Assembly: GCF_024580525.1 (NCBI RefSeq) | Contig: NZ_JANIKQ010000002.1 | Coordinates: 106,290-170,289 of the forward strand | Direction: 5' to 3' | From: Neisseria dentiae | GTDB lineage: Bacteria > Pseudomonadota > Gammaproteobacteria > Burkholderiales > Neisseriaceae | Length of the DNA stretch: 64,000 nt | Part shown: positions 1 through 10,042 of the stretch, piece by piece | Layout of the letters: each line of letters starts with the position of its first letter | Numbering within the stretch: the first letter of the stretch is position 1 | Translations under genes and position numbers: made by a program | Notes under the pieces: model-generated | The model's database searches: none | Seen by the model: only the letters and a program-made list of their open reading frames with translations | Told to the model about the DNA's origin: nothing

Positions 1-485
1 CCGTTCCAATCGAGGGCGTGGGTGGTTTTGTCGTAATAGCGGTAGTCGCGGATATTGATGCCCACGGCTTTGAAAATGGCGTTGTGGTTCGGCCAGGTGG
101 GGGCGGAAATCCACACGTTTTTGGCGCCGGTTTGGCGTTTGATGAATTCGGCGGCCACGCGCAAGGCGCCGGTGCCGCCCAGGCTTTGCGCGGTTTTGGC
201 GCGTTTGGAAGCGATGATTTCGCTGCCGGCGCCGAAGAGCAGCACTTGGGTTTGCTCGTTATAGTCGGCCACGCCGTCGATGGTAAGGTAGTTTTTGGTG
301 TTTTCGGTTTCCAGCAGGCGTTTTTCGGCCTCTTTCACGGCCTTCACAATCGGGGTTTTGCCTTGGGCGTCTTTATACACGCCGATGCCCAGATTCACTT
401 TGTTGCTGCGGGTTTCGGCTTTGAATGCTTCGCCCAGACCCAGAATCGGGTCGGCCGGCGCGGCTTCGATTTTGTCGAAAAACAT
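1..485 (-). CDS. tyrB: Aromatic-amino-acid / aspartate aminotransferase, 3' end outside window
   Basis: PLP-dependent class I aminotransferase that swaps amino groups between aspartate or aromatic amino acids and 2-oxoglutarate. The first ~161 residues are present; the C-terminal half, including the PLP lysine, lies beyond base 1. Seen: the N-terminus MFFDKIEAAPADPILGLGEA, then NLGIGVYKD, NYLTIDG, the RARTAQSLGGTGALR-type phosphate/PLP loop with K-R-A-K-T-A-Q-S, and a P-T-W-P-N-H motif, all typical of the AspC/TyrB subgroup. The ATG start is at 485. TyrB and AspC cannot be separated from this part alone; neisserial homologues are usually called tyrB. It is transcribed leftward away from rpiA. 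Confidence 0.85.
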   Translation of the reverse strand, partial: MFFDKIEAAPADPILGLGEAFKAETRSNKVNLGIGVYKDAQGKTPIVKAVKEAEKRLLETENTKNYLTIDGVADYNEQTQVLLFGAGSEIIASKRAKTAQSLGGTGALRVAAEFIKRQTGAKNVWISAPTWPNHNAIFKAVGINIRDYRYYDKTTHALDWN

Positions 486-652
486 GATGCTACCTTTCTG
501 AAATGTGGAAGGAAAACTACGGAAAAAATCAGGGTTAATCTTACGCTTTTTCACAAAAGATGAAAACCGCAAAACGGCCGGAATCTTGAGAAATATCAGA
601 AGTGCGGCGAAACGCGTGCAATGGCTGCCGGCTTGGCAGGGCAATATGCGAA

Positions 653-683
653 AGGCCGTCTGAAAACTGTTTTCAGACGGCCT
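653..683. terminator. DUS inverted-repeat terminator
   Basis: Two AGGCCGTCTGAA uptake sequences face each other around a 3-base loop, giving a strong hairpin 22 bases past the rpiA stop. It probably ends rpiA transcription on the minus strand. There is no long T run, so efficiency is uncertain. Confidence 0.6.
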
Positions 684-704
684 GTTGTTAACAATCTCTG
701 CGTT

Positions 705-1370
705 TTAGTTCGGCGTGATCACTTTGGCGCCCTGCTGAGTGCCCAACACCAGCACGTCGGCGGCGTTGTGGGCGAACAGGCCGTTTTCCACCACGCCGGG
801 AATTTTGTTGATTTCGTCTTCGAGCGTAACCGGCAGGGTGATGTTCAGATCGTGCACATCGACAATCTGGTGGCCGTTAAAGGTGATGAAGCCCATGCGC
901 AGCTCGGGCTGGCCGCCCAAAGCCACCAATTTGCGGGAAACCATGGAACGCGCCATCGGAATCACTTCCACCGGCAGCGGAAACTTGCCCAAACGCGAAA
1001 CATATTTGCTTTCGTCGGCGATGCACACGAATTTGTCGGCGATGCTGGCCACGATTTTTTCGTTGAGGTGCGCGCCGCCGCCGCCTTTAATCATTTGCAG
1101 CGAGTGGTTCACTTCGTCGGCGCCGTCCACATAAAGCGACAGGTGCGACACTTCGTTCATCTGCACTTCGGGGATTTCGTAACGCGCCAGCATTTCGGAA
1201 GTACCTTTCGAGGTGGAAACCGCACCTTTGATTTTTTTACCGCTTTTAGCCAATGCTTCGATAAACAAATTAACGGTTGAGCCGGTGCCGATGCCGATGT
1301 ATTCGTTTTCGTTTACGAATTCCACGGCTTTTTCGGCAGCCATGCGTTTGAGTTCGTCTTGCGATGCCAT
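705..1370 (-). CDS. rpiA: Ribose-5-phosphate isomerase A
   Basis: Interconverts ribose 5-phosphate and ribulose 5-phosphate in the non-oxidative pentose phosphate pathway; cytoplasmic. The 221-residue product has the family landmarks in order: GTGSTVN phosphate-binding loop near residue 25, DGADEVN near residue 80, KGGGGAHLNEK with the catalytic glutamate and lysine region near residue 95, then ADESKYVSRLGKFPLPVEV. The frame stays open five codons further up (MERES), but GGAGAG lies correctly spaced before the inner ATG at 1370, and known neisserial RpiA proteins begin at this M-x-x-Q-DELK. It is a single gene followed by a DUS hairpin. Confidence 0.95.
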   Translation of the reverse strand: MASQDELKRMAAEKAVEFVNENEYIGIGTGSTVNLFIEALAKSGKKIKGAVSTSKGTSEMLARYEIPEVQMNEVSHLSLYVDGADEVNHSLQMIKGGGGAHLNEKIVASIADKFVCIADESKYVSRLGKFPLPVEVIPMARSMVSRKLVALGGQPELRMGFITFNGHQIVDVHDLNITLPVTLEDEINKIPGVVENGLFAHNAADVLVLGTQQGAKVITPN

Positions 1371-1456
1371 GCTTTCTCTCTCCATAAAAAATGAAACGGG
1401 TTAAACATTACGTAAATATAGTAACAGCTTTTACCAAACCGCGCAGTATCCGCTGT

Positions 1457-1936
1457 TCAGACGGCCTGCAACAGCACGGCGGCCTGCGCTTCGATGCCTT
1501 CCTGCCTGCCTAGATAGCCTAATTTTTCATTGGTTTTGCCTTTGATGTTAACGGCCGTTTCGCTCAAGCCCAAATCGGCGGCGATGTTGGCGCGCATGGC
1601 GGGGATATGCGGGGCGAGTTTGGGTTGTTGGGCGATGATGGTGCTGTCCACATTCACCACCCGCCAGCCCGCCGCCTGCACGCTTTTATAGGCTGCGCGC
1701 AGCAGCACGCGGCTGTCGGCGTCTTTGAATTCGGCGGCAGTGTCGGGAAAGTGGCTGCCGATGTCGCCCAAACCCGCTGCGCCCAGCAGGGCATCGGTAA
1801 CGGCGTGCAGCAGCGCATCGGCATCCGAATGGCCGAGCAGCCCTTTTTCAAACGGAATGGCCACGCCGCCGAGAATCAGTTCGCGGCCTTCGACCAGTTG
1901 GTGGACATCATAACCCTGCCCGATGCGGATATTCAT
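1457..1936 (-). CDS. ispF: 2-C-methyl-D-erythritol 2,4-cyclodiphosphate synthase
   Basis: Forms the cyclic diphosphate intermediate of the non-mevalonate (MEP) isoprenoid pathway; a trimeric, divalent-metal-dependent cytosolic enzyme. The 159-residue protein carries GQGYDVHQL (metal-binding Asp and His) at its N-terminus, [11 protein letters not shown] near residue 35, DIGSHFPD near 58, and a typical C-terminus. An upstream in-frame ATG (1942) would sit directly on the AAGGA ribosome-binding site, so the ATG at 1936 is chosen. A DUS lies at each end. The usual partner ispD is not adjacent in this window. Confidence 0.94.
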   Translation of the reverse strand: MNIRIGQGYDVHQLVEGRELILGGVAIPFEKGLLGHSDADALLHAVTDALLGAAGLGDIGSHFPDTAAEFKDADSRVLLRAAYKSVQAAGWRVVNVDSTIIAQQPKLAPHIPAMRANIAADLGLSETAVNIKGKTNEKLGYLGRQEGIEAQAAVLLQAV

Positions 1937-2014
1937 ACACATTCCTTTTTTTGTTTTTCAGACGGCCTGAAAACGGTTAAACAGTAAAGCCGTTATTGTA
2001 CACAAAACAAGGCT

Positions 2015-2156
2015 GAGACCTTTGTAAAAACACCATCTGCGGCGCATTTCTGCGTTGTGCGCTGCTCGCTCACTTGCCTATCGTGTGATATGTCTGCGTT
2101 CGCTGCGCTGCTACGCCTTGAACTGCATCCACATCTGGTATTTTTACAAAGGTCGC
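2015..2156. repeat. GAGACC-ended small mobile repeat, type A copy 1 (inverted, short form)
   Basis: 142-bp element starting GAGACCTTTG and ending in a slightly worn CAAAGGTCGC, between ispF and the formate/nitrite channel gene. Its interior matches the copies at 33384, 47271 and 60737 but lies in the opposite orientation (CGCATTTCTGCGTTGTGCG reads forward here). The flanks are AGGCT and AGGCC, consistent with a decayed 5-bp target duplication. It contains no ORF of its own. Confidence 0.75.
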
Positions 2157-2184
2157 AGGCCGTCTGAAAGTTTCAGACGGCCTG
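2157..2184. terminator. DUS inverted-repeat terminator
   Basis: AGGCCGTCTGAAA and its reverse complement nearly abut, forming a hairpin 22 bases past the stop of the minus-strand channel gene. The repeat element at 2015-2156 has inserted right beside it. Confidence 0.6.
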
Positions 2185-2205
2185 CGAAACGGGCAAAACG
2201 GTGCA

Positions 2206-2988
2206 TCAGGCCTTCAAACCGATTTTGCCGCGGTAGGCATAGAAATACACCGCGCCCACAAACACCGCGCCGCCGATGGCGTTGCCCAGATACACCGACA
2301 CCATGTTCCAGCCGAACTGCGCCCACGAAATATCGGCGCCCGCCCAAATCGCGGCGGGAATCACAAACATATTCGCCACCACGTGCTGAAAGCCCACCAG
2401 CACGAAAATCATCACCGGAAACCAAATGCCCAGAATCTTGCCCGAAAAGCTGTGTGCGCCGTAGCAAAGCCACACGCCCATACACACCATCCAGTTGCAG
2501 CCTATACCCGACACCAGCGCGCGGCCGAAATCCGCCGCCACCTTGCCCTCGGCCACCGAAATGGTTTTTTCCAACACCGCGCCTTCGGTTAAGCCGACAT
2601 AATGGCCGAAAAACCACGCCACAAAAAAAGCGCCGACAAGATTGGCCAGCGTAACAATCAGCCAGTTTCGGCCCCATTGCGCCAGCGAAATCCGCTTCGC
2701 CAGCCATGCCACCGGCACCACCATCATATTGCCGGTAATCAACTCGCCGCCGCCCATCAGAATGCACACCAGCCCGATGGGGAACACTGCCGCGCCGATA
2801 AACACCGCCAGGCTGCCCCAATCGTGCGGCATGCCGCCCACCACGCGGATATAGGCCAAATAGCCCAGCGAAATATACATGCCGCCGAGAAAGCCCAAAA
2901 TGCTTAAGGTTAACGTGCTCCCTTTTACCTTCGCCACGCCTTTTTCAACCGTTGCCTGCAAAATCTGCTCGGGATACAAATCGCTCAT
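2206..2988 (-). CDS. Formate/nitrite transporter (FNT) family channel
   Basis: Inner-membrane pentameric channel for small monovalent anions such as formate or nitrite. The 260-residue sequence shows six hydrophobic segments and FNT landmarks: GGMYISLGYLAYI in helix 1, the G-x-L-x-T-G-N-type loop as GGELITGNM near residue 82, W-x-x-N-x-x-G as WLIVTLANLVGAF, and a second-half repeat with GIGCNWMVCMGVW and GFQHVVANMFVIP. FocA-like and NirC-like proteins cannot be told apart by eye. No nirBD or pfl genes are adjacent, so the substrate is open. The start is supported by CAGGTAAC 8 bases before the ATG. Confidence 0.88.
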   Translation of the reverse strand: MSDLYPEQILQATVEKGVAKVKGSTLTLSILGFLGGMYISLGYLAYIRVVGGMPHDWGSLAVFIGAAVFPIGLVCILMGGGELITGNMMVVPVAWLAKRISLAQWGRNWLIVTLANLVGAFFVAWFFGHYVGLTEGAVLEKTISVAEGKVAADFGRALVSGIGCNWMVCMGVWLCYGAHSFSGKILGIWFPVMIFVLVGFQHVVANMFVIPAAIWAGADISWAQFGWNMVSVYLGNAIGGAVFVGAVYFYAYRGKIGLKA

Positions 2989-3468
2989 GCTGTTACCTGC
3001 AATGCGTAATTAAACAACGTTATTATAGCGGCATTTCAGACGGCCTCATTGATATAGCTCATTTGTTTTGTAAGTTAATTACATTCCGTTCGCCACAACA
3101 CCTTAGCGCCGCCAACCGTCTGCCCGCCGCTGCAAAACGGAACCTTAACACCCCGCCCTACTCCAATTATGACAGTTTTTTACAGGGTTTTGCCATGAAT
3201 CAAACTTCAGCCACAAGCCCGCCGCCCGCGCTTGCCTGCCCTTGCGTTTTAAAACATAATAGCCGCCAGTATTTTTGTGTTTTATTACATCGAACATAAT
3301 AATATTACACACAGGCTCCCTCCGATCACTTACCGGAAAAACAGAAGTTTAAGAAGGTGTTGCTGCCCGGATCTCCGGTTCAGAAGCGCTTTTCACGCAC
3401 TGCCTGCCCCTTTCAGGCAGTTTTTATCAGAGGCAATTCTTTTAATTTTCAAAAGAAAAGGACGCTTT
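2989..3468. other. Intergenic region between divergent genes, no gene recognised
   Basis: 480 bases between the FNT channel (minus) and the sugar porter (plus). It should hold both promoters. One DUS half (TTTCAGACGGCCT, near 3034) is present. The stretch 3270-3315 is AT-rich and could contain a promoter for the sugar operon, but no clear -35/-10 pair stands out. The open frames here are short and show no family features. Confidence 0.5.
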
Positions 3469-4815
3469 ATGAACCAGTCTAAACTTCTCTTCTGGTCGAT
3501 AACGGTGGCGCTGGCAGGTTTTCTGTTCGGCTTCGACACCGTGGTGATTTCAGGTGCCGAAAAATCGCTTTCCGAAATGTGGGGGCACTACACCCTGTTC
3601 GGCAGCGCTTCCCTCTTCCACGGCAATGTGGTGATGGCCTCCGCCCTGTGGGGCACGGTTATCGGCGCACTGTTCGGCGGCTGGCCCACCGATGCGCTGG
3701 GCCGCAAAAAAACCCTGATTCTCATCGGCATACTCTACACCGTGTCGGCCGTCGGTTCGGCGGTGGTTTCCGACCCGTGGTCGTTTGCCTTCTTCCGCTT
3801 TATCGGCGGCTTGGGCGTGGGCGCCTCCACCATTGCCGCCCCCGCCTATGTGTCTGAAATCGCACCCGCCGAAAAACGCGGCCGTTTGGTGGCCATGTAT
3901 CAATTCAATATCGTATTCGGTATTTTGGTGGCATTCTTATCCAACTATGCGTTCGCCAATATGGGGCTGGGCGACATGGCGTGGCGCTGGATGATCGGTA
4001 TCGAAGCCCTGCCTGCCCTGATTTATACCGTTATGGTCTGCACCGTGCCGATGTCGCCGCGCTGGCTGATGATGAAAGGCCGTTATAACGAAGCCCGCGA
4101 AGTGCTGCAAAAAATCGACCCCCAACGCGACATCAGCGGCTTGATCGAAGCGGGCAAAGAAGAAGCCTCTCATAACAGCGAAAGCATTTGGCAGCCCAAA
4201 TACCGCTTTATCGTTCTGCTGGCTTTTCTGATTGCCTTTTTCAACCAATTCTCAGGCATCAACGCTTTTCTGTATTATGCGCCGCGCATCTTTGAAATCG
4301 CCGGTTTGGAACAAAACGCCGCCCTGCTCAGCAGCGTGGGCGTAGGTGTGGTCAATCTGGTATTCACCTTAATCGGCTTGGTGTTGATTGACAAACTCGG
4401 CCGCCGCACCTTGATGTATATCTGCTCGTTCGGCTATATTATTTCGCTCGGCCTGATTTCTTTGGCATTTTTGCAAAACTGGAGCGGCCAGATTGTTCCT
4501 TTCCTGTTTTTCCTGTTTATCGCCGCCCACGCCGTCGGCCAAGGTGCGGTAATTTGGGTGTTTATTTCGGAAATCTTCCCCAACCACCTGCGCGCACAAG
4601 GCCAGTCGCTCGGCAGCTCTACCCACTGGGTGTTGGCGGCAGCCATCCCGGCCATGATTCCCTTCTTGTTCGGCACCATCGGCGCCAGCGCAGTATTTAT
4701 GATTTTCACCGGCATGATGGTGTTGCAGCTTTTGTTCGTTATCTTCCTGATGCCCGAAACCAAAGGCGTGCCGTTGGAAAAACTATCTAAATCGTTAATC
4801 AAGGAAAACACATAA
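3469..4815 (+). CDS. MFS sugar porter (sugar:H+ symporter family)
   Basis: Twelve-helix major facilitator of the sugar porter subfamily, expected to import a hexose across the inner membrane. Of the 448 residues, diagnostic motifs are FLFGFDTVVISGA in helix 1, the D-x-x-GRKK loop after helix 2, RFIGGLGVGAS and PAYVSEIAPAEKRGRL in helices 4-5, PMSPRWLMMKGR, QFSGINAFLYYAPRIF in helix 7, LGRRTL, and PETKG at the C-terminus. A longer open frame begins at 3277, but AAAGGA lies 8 bases before the ATG at 3469 and the upstream residues are not MFS-like. The stop overlaps the start of the following sugar kinase by one base, so the two form an operon and probably handle the same sugar. Confidence 0.9.
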   Translation: MNQSKLLFWSITVALAGFLFGFDTVVISGAEKSLSEMWGHYTLFGSASLFHGNVVMASALWGTVIGALFGGWPTDALGRKKTLILIGILYTVSAVGSAVVSDPWSFAFFRFIGGLGVGASTIAAPAYVSEIAPAEKRGRLVAMYQFNIVFGILVAFLSNYAFANMGLGDMAWRWMIGIEALPALIYTVMVCTVPMSPRWLMMKGRYNEAREVLQKIDPQRDISGLIEAGKEEASHNSESIWQPKYRFIVLLAFLIAFFNQFSGINAFLYYAPRIFEIAGLEQNAALLSSVGVGVVNLVFTLIGLVLIDKLGRRTLMYICSFGYIISLGLISLAFLQNWSGQIVPFLFFLFIAAHAVGQGAVIWVFISEIFPNHLRAQGQSLGSSTHWVLAAAIPAMIPFLFGTIGASAVFMIFTGMMVLQLLFVIFLMPETKGVPLEKLSKSLIKENT

Positions 4816-5696
4816 TGAAAGTAACCAGCTTCGGCGAAGTATTATGGGACGACTTTCCCGGCGGGAAAGTGCTCGGCGGCGCACCGCTCAACGTGCTCGT
4901 GCGCCTGCGCTCGCTCGGCGTCGATACCAGCATGATCAGCAGCAGGGGCGACGATGCCGACGGCGAAGAGCTGCTGCGCCAAATCGAAAGCAAAAACGTC
5001 AACACCGATTTGCTGCAAGTGTGCAAAGACCAAGCCACCAGCCTGGTGAAAGTGCATCTCGATGCCTGCGGCAGCGCGTCCTACGAAATCGTTTACCCCT
5101 GCGCGTGGGACAGAATCCAAGTGGAAGAAGCCGCCCTACAACGCGTGGCCGAGTCGGACGCCTTCATCTACGGCAGCCTTTCCACCCGCGACGAAGTTTC
5201 CCGCAAAACGCTCGAACAATTGGTGGAACAAGCCAAATTCAAAATTTTCGACGTCAACCTGCGCCCGCCGCACTACGACACCGACCGTCTGCTCGAAATG
5301 ATGAAAAAAGCCGATCTGGTCAAACTCAACGACGACGAACTATACGAATTGTCGAAAGCCTACGGCTCCAAACACAATTCCATCGAGCAAAACATCCAGT
5401 TTCTCGCCAAACTGAGCGGCACGCCGCGCATCTGCGTTACCCTCGGCAGCCACGGCGCGATTTATTTTGAAAACGGCGAGCTTTACCGCCATTGCGGCTA
5501 CCGCGTCAAAGTGGCCGACACGGTAGGCTCCGGCGACAGCTTCTTGGCCGGCCTCACCTACAAGCTGCTGAACAACACCCCGCCGCAGGAAGCCGTTTCA
5601 TTCGCCTGCGCGCTGGGCGCACTGGTGGCATCGCATCACGGCGCCACCCCCGAAATCAGCCTGAAAGAAATTGAAAACTTTATGCACCCCGCTTAA
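4815..5696 (+). CDS. PfkB-family carbohydrate kinase, probable fructokinase
   Basis: ATP-dependent sugar kinase of the ribokinase/PfkB fold. The 293-residue protein has a GGAPLNVLVRL substrate-side motif near residue 20, SFGEVLWD at the N-terminus, DVNLRPPHYD near residue 145, KLNDDE near 171, and the PfkB signature DTVGSGDSFLAGL near residue 235 with the catalytic aspartate. These features match bacterial fructokinases. Translation is coupled to the sugar porter (TAATG overlap at 4813-4817), suggesting uptake then phosphorylation of fructose or a related sugar. The exact substrate is inferred, not shown. Confidence 0.82.
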   Translation: MKVTSFGEVLWDDFPGGKVLGGAPLNVLVRLRSLGVDTSMISSRGDDADGEELLRQIESKNVNTDLLQVCKDQATSLVKVHLDACGSASYEIVYPCAWDRIQVEEAALQRVAESDAFIYGSLSTRDEVSRKTLEQLVEQAKFKIFDVNLRPPHYDTDRLLEMMKKADLVKLNDDELYELSKAYGSKHNSIEQNIQFLAKLSGTPRICVTLGSHGAIYFENGELYRHCGYRVKVADTVGSGDSFLAGLTYKLLNNTPPQEAVSFACALGALVASHHGATPEISLKEIENFMHPA

Positions 5697-5711
5697 ACGT
5701 TTTCTTCTCTT

Positions 5712-5754
5712 TAAAACAACAGCCGAATCTGCACCCAGTTTCGGCTGTTGTTTT
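5712..5754 (+). terminator. Rho-independent terminator of the sugar operon
   Basis: A 16-base perfect stem, TAAAACAACAGCCGAA with its complement, an 11-base loop and a trailing TTTTA, 16 bases after the kinase stop. Unlike most terminators here it is not built from DUS. Confidence 0.85.
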
Positions 5755-5903
5755 ATGGTCTTGGCGAAATTTATCAGGATGAAGCCTTTGCAAGTTATTG
5801 CGGCCGTCTGAAAGCATTTATCCGCCCGCACGGACAGTTTTTAGGTTTCATATTCACACCGCAGCGTTACAATACGCTTTTTTTTCAGACGGCCTCTTCC
5901 GAT

Positions 5904-6869
5904 ATGCAGCTTATTCTCGCGCCCATGCAGGGCTTGGTTGACGATGTGATGCGCGACCTGTTAACCCGCATCGGCGGCTTCGACGAATGCGTGAGCGAAT
6001 TCGTGCGTATCACGCACACCGTACATTCCCGCCCCACTTGGCTGAAATACGCCCCCGAAATCGCCAACCGCAATCTCACCCCCGCAGGCGTGCCCTGCAC
6101 GGTGCAGCTTTTGGGCAGCGATGCCGCCAATATGGCGGTCAACACCTTGGAAGCGGTACGCTTCGGCGCCGGCAAAATCGACCTCAATTTCGGCTGCCCC
6201 GCCCCCACCGTCAACAAACACAAAGGCGGCGCGGTATTGCTGAAAGAGCCGGAGCTGATTCACCGCATCGTGCGCACCCTGCGCGGCAGCCTGCCCGCAC
6301 ATATCCCCCTCACCGCCAAAATGCGCTTGGGTTTTGAAGACAAAACCCTCGCCCTCGAATGCGCCGCAGCCATTGCCGAAGGCGGCGCCTGTGGCCTGAC
6401 CGTGCACGCCCGCACCAAAGTGGAAGGCTACGAACCACCCGCACATTGGGAGTGGGTAAGAAAAATCCGCGATGCCGTTAACGTGCCCGTTACCGCCAAC
6501 GGCGACGTGTTTACCCTGCAAGACTATCTCGACATCAAAACCGTGAGCGGCTGCAACAGCGTGATGCTCGGCCGCGGAGCCGTGATGCGCCCCGATTTGG
6601 CGCGGCAGATTAAGCAATACGAACAAAGCGGCAGTACACAGGAAGCGGATTTTGCCGAAATAGCCGGTTGGATTAACCTGTTTTTCGATTTATGCACCGC
6701 CAAAGAAGCCAACAACAAATACCCCGTCGCCCGCCTGAAGCAATGGCTGGGCATGATGAAGCGCGCCTATCCGCAGGCGGAGGACTTGTTCGCACGCATC
6801 CGCACGCTGAAAGAAGCCGCCGACGTGAAACAGGTTTTGGAAGCATTCGAGCGGGAGCAGAAAGGTTGA
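5904..6869 (+). CDS. dusC: tRNA-dihydrouridine(16) synthase, DusC type
   Basis: FMN-dependent reductase that converts uridine to dihydrouridine in tRNA (U16 for the DusC branch). The 321 residues form a TIM barrel plus helical tail: LAPMQGLVDDVMRD at the start (DusC-type rather than DusA/DusB), LNFGCPAPTVNKHKGGAVLL with the catalytic cysteine near residue 98, LTVHARTK near 166, VTANGDV near 196, MLGRGAVMRPDL near 220. The open frame extends upstream to 5748, but that part crosses a DUS and lacks family similarity, so the ATG at 5904 is used. No strong Shine-Dalgarno is visible. Confidence 0.9.
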   Translation: MQLILAPMQGLVDDVMRDLLTRIGGFDECVSEFVRITHTVHSRPTWLKYAPEIANRNLTPAGVPCTVQLLGSDAANMAVNTLEAVRFGAGKIDLNFGCPAPTVNKHKGGAVLLKEPELIHRIVRTLRGSLPAHIPLTAKMRLGFEDKTLALECAAAIAEGGACGLTVHARTKVEGYEPPAHWEWVRKIRDAVNVPVTANGDVFTLQDYLDIKTVSGCNSVMLGRGAVMRPDLARQIKQYEQSGSTQEADFAEIAGWINLFFDLCTAKEANNKYPVARLKQWLGMMKRAYPQAEDLFARIRTLKEAADVKQVLEAFEREQKG

Positions 6870-6894
6870 AACCTTTGCCGAGCCTGTTCAGGCC

Positions 6895-7056
6895 GAGACC
6901 TTTGCAAAATTCAACACCACCTGAAAAACCTGATTCCCGTCATGCTTGGGCTTGACCCAAGTATCTCTTTTTCTTCTAAAACAAAAAGATGCTCGGGTCA
7001 AGCCCGAGCATGACGCAAGTGTTTTAAGATGTCTAAACGAATTTTGCAAAGGCCTC
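6895..7056. repeat. GAGACC-ended small mobile repeat, type B copy 1
   Basis: 162-bp element beginning GAGACCTTTGCAAAATTC and ending GAATTTTGCAAAGGCCTC. The core holds a long inverted pair (GTCATGCTTGGGCTTGACCC and GGGTCAAGCCCGAGCATGAC). It is preceded by AGGCC, the usual 5-bp target; the right flank reads GGCCG, so that copy has drifted. It has no coding capacity and lies between convergent dusC and glgP. Confidence 0.75.
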
Positions 7057-7091
7057 GGCCGGGGCAACTTGCAAAACAAACCGGCTGATAT

Positions 7092-7125
7092 AAAAGGCCG
7101 TCTGAAACTTTTCAGACGGCCTTTT
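7092..7125. terminator. DUS hairpin terminator between convergent dusC and glgP
   Basis: AAAAGGCCGTCTGAAA and its reverse complement flank a short loop and are followed by TTTTGTTT. The symmetry lets it serve both strands, ending dusC from the left and glgP from the right. Confidence 0.8.
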
Positions 7126-7144
7126 GTTTGCAAACCAACCTGCC

Positions 7145-9625
<2,481 letters not shown>

Positions 9626-9646
9626 AAATCAAACCTTTTGGGATGC

Positions 9647-9811
9647 TAGGGCGTGTAGTCAGAAAGCGTTGCGGCGGTATTTTTGGTTAAAACCCGCAGC
9701 TGCGGCGTTCAAAATGCTCGCAAGATGTCCAATCTTGCTGTGCTTTTTGCCTTGCATCTGCGGATTTTTCCTCAAAAAACCGCTTCGCAAGCCTTCTGAC
9801 TACACGCCCTA
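9647..9811. mobile_element. 165-bp MITE-like element with perfect 18-bp terminal inverted repeats
   Basis: Starts TAGGGCGTGTAGTCAGAA and ends with its exact reverse complement TTCTGACTACACGCCCTA. The outermost TA on both sides may be a TA target duplication, as left by IS630/Tc1-type transposases. The interior carries GCAAGAT...ATCTTGC and no ORF. It sits just upstream of the glgP start, where it may alter glgP expression. It is a different family from the Correia and GAGACC elements. Confidence 0.7.
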
Positions 9812-9970
9812 AAACTTAAATCATTGTTGTATCGGAATTATTGTAAGGCCGTCTGAAACGTTCCAACAAGTTTTCCTTTATTAAAGCGCCGATTCTACCC
9901 ATCTCACATTGAAACTGTTGGTAGTGGGCAACCGGCGCGCTGTTTTTTGTTTTCTTTTGAAGAATCAATC

Positions 9971-10042
9971 TATAGCGAATCCAGTTGTGTTCGATACAAG
10001 GCGCGGCAACGCCGTAGCGACAGATTAAACGGATTCACGATA
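9971..10042. repeat. Miniature Correia-like element overlapping the glgA stop codon
   Basis: 72-bp sequence starting TATAGCGAATCCA and ending GGATTCACGATA (imperfect inverted ends). It keeps only the ATACAAGGCG and GGCAACGCCGTAGCG parts of a Correia element. The glgA TGA stop (10035-10037) is inside the right end. Confidence 0.55.

Noticed and set aside
3277..3468. 64-residue N-terminal extension of the sugar porter
   Set aside because: Arginine/cysteine-rich and unlike MFS N-termini; the downstream ATG at 3469 has a clear AAAGGA and the normal first helix.
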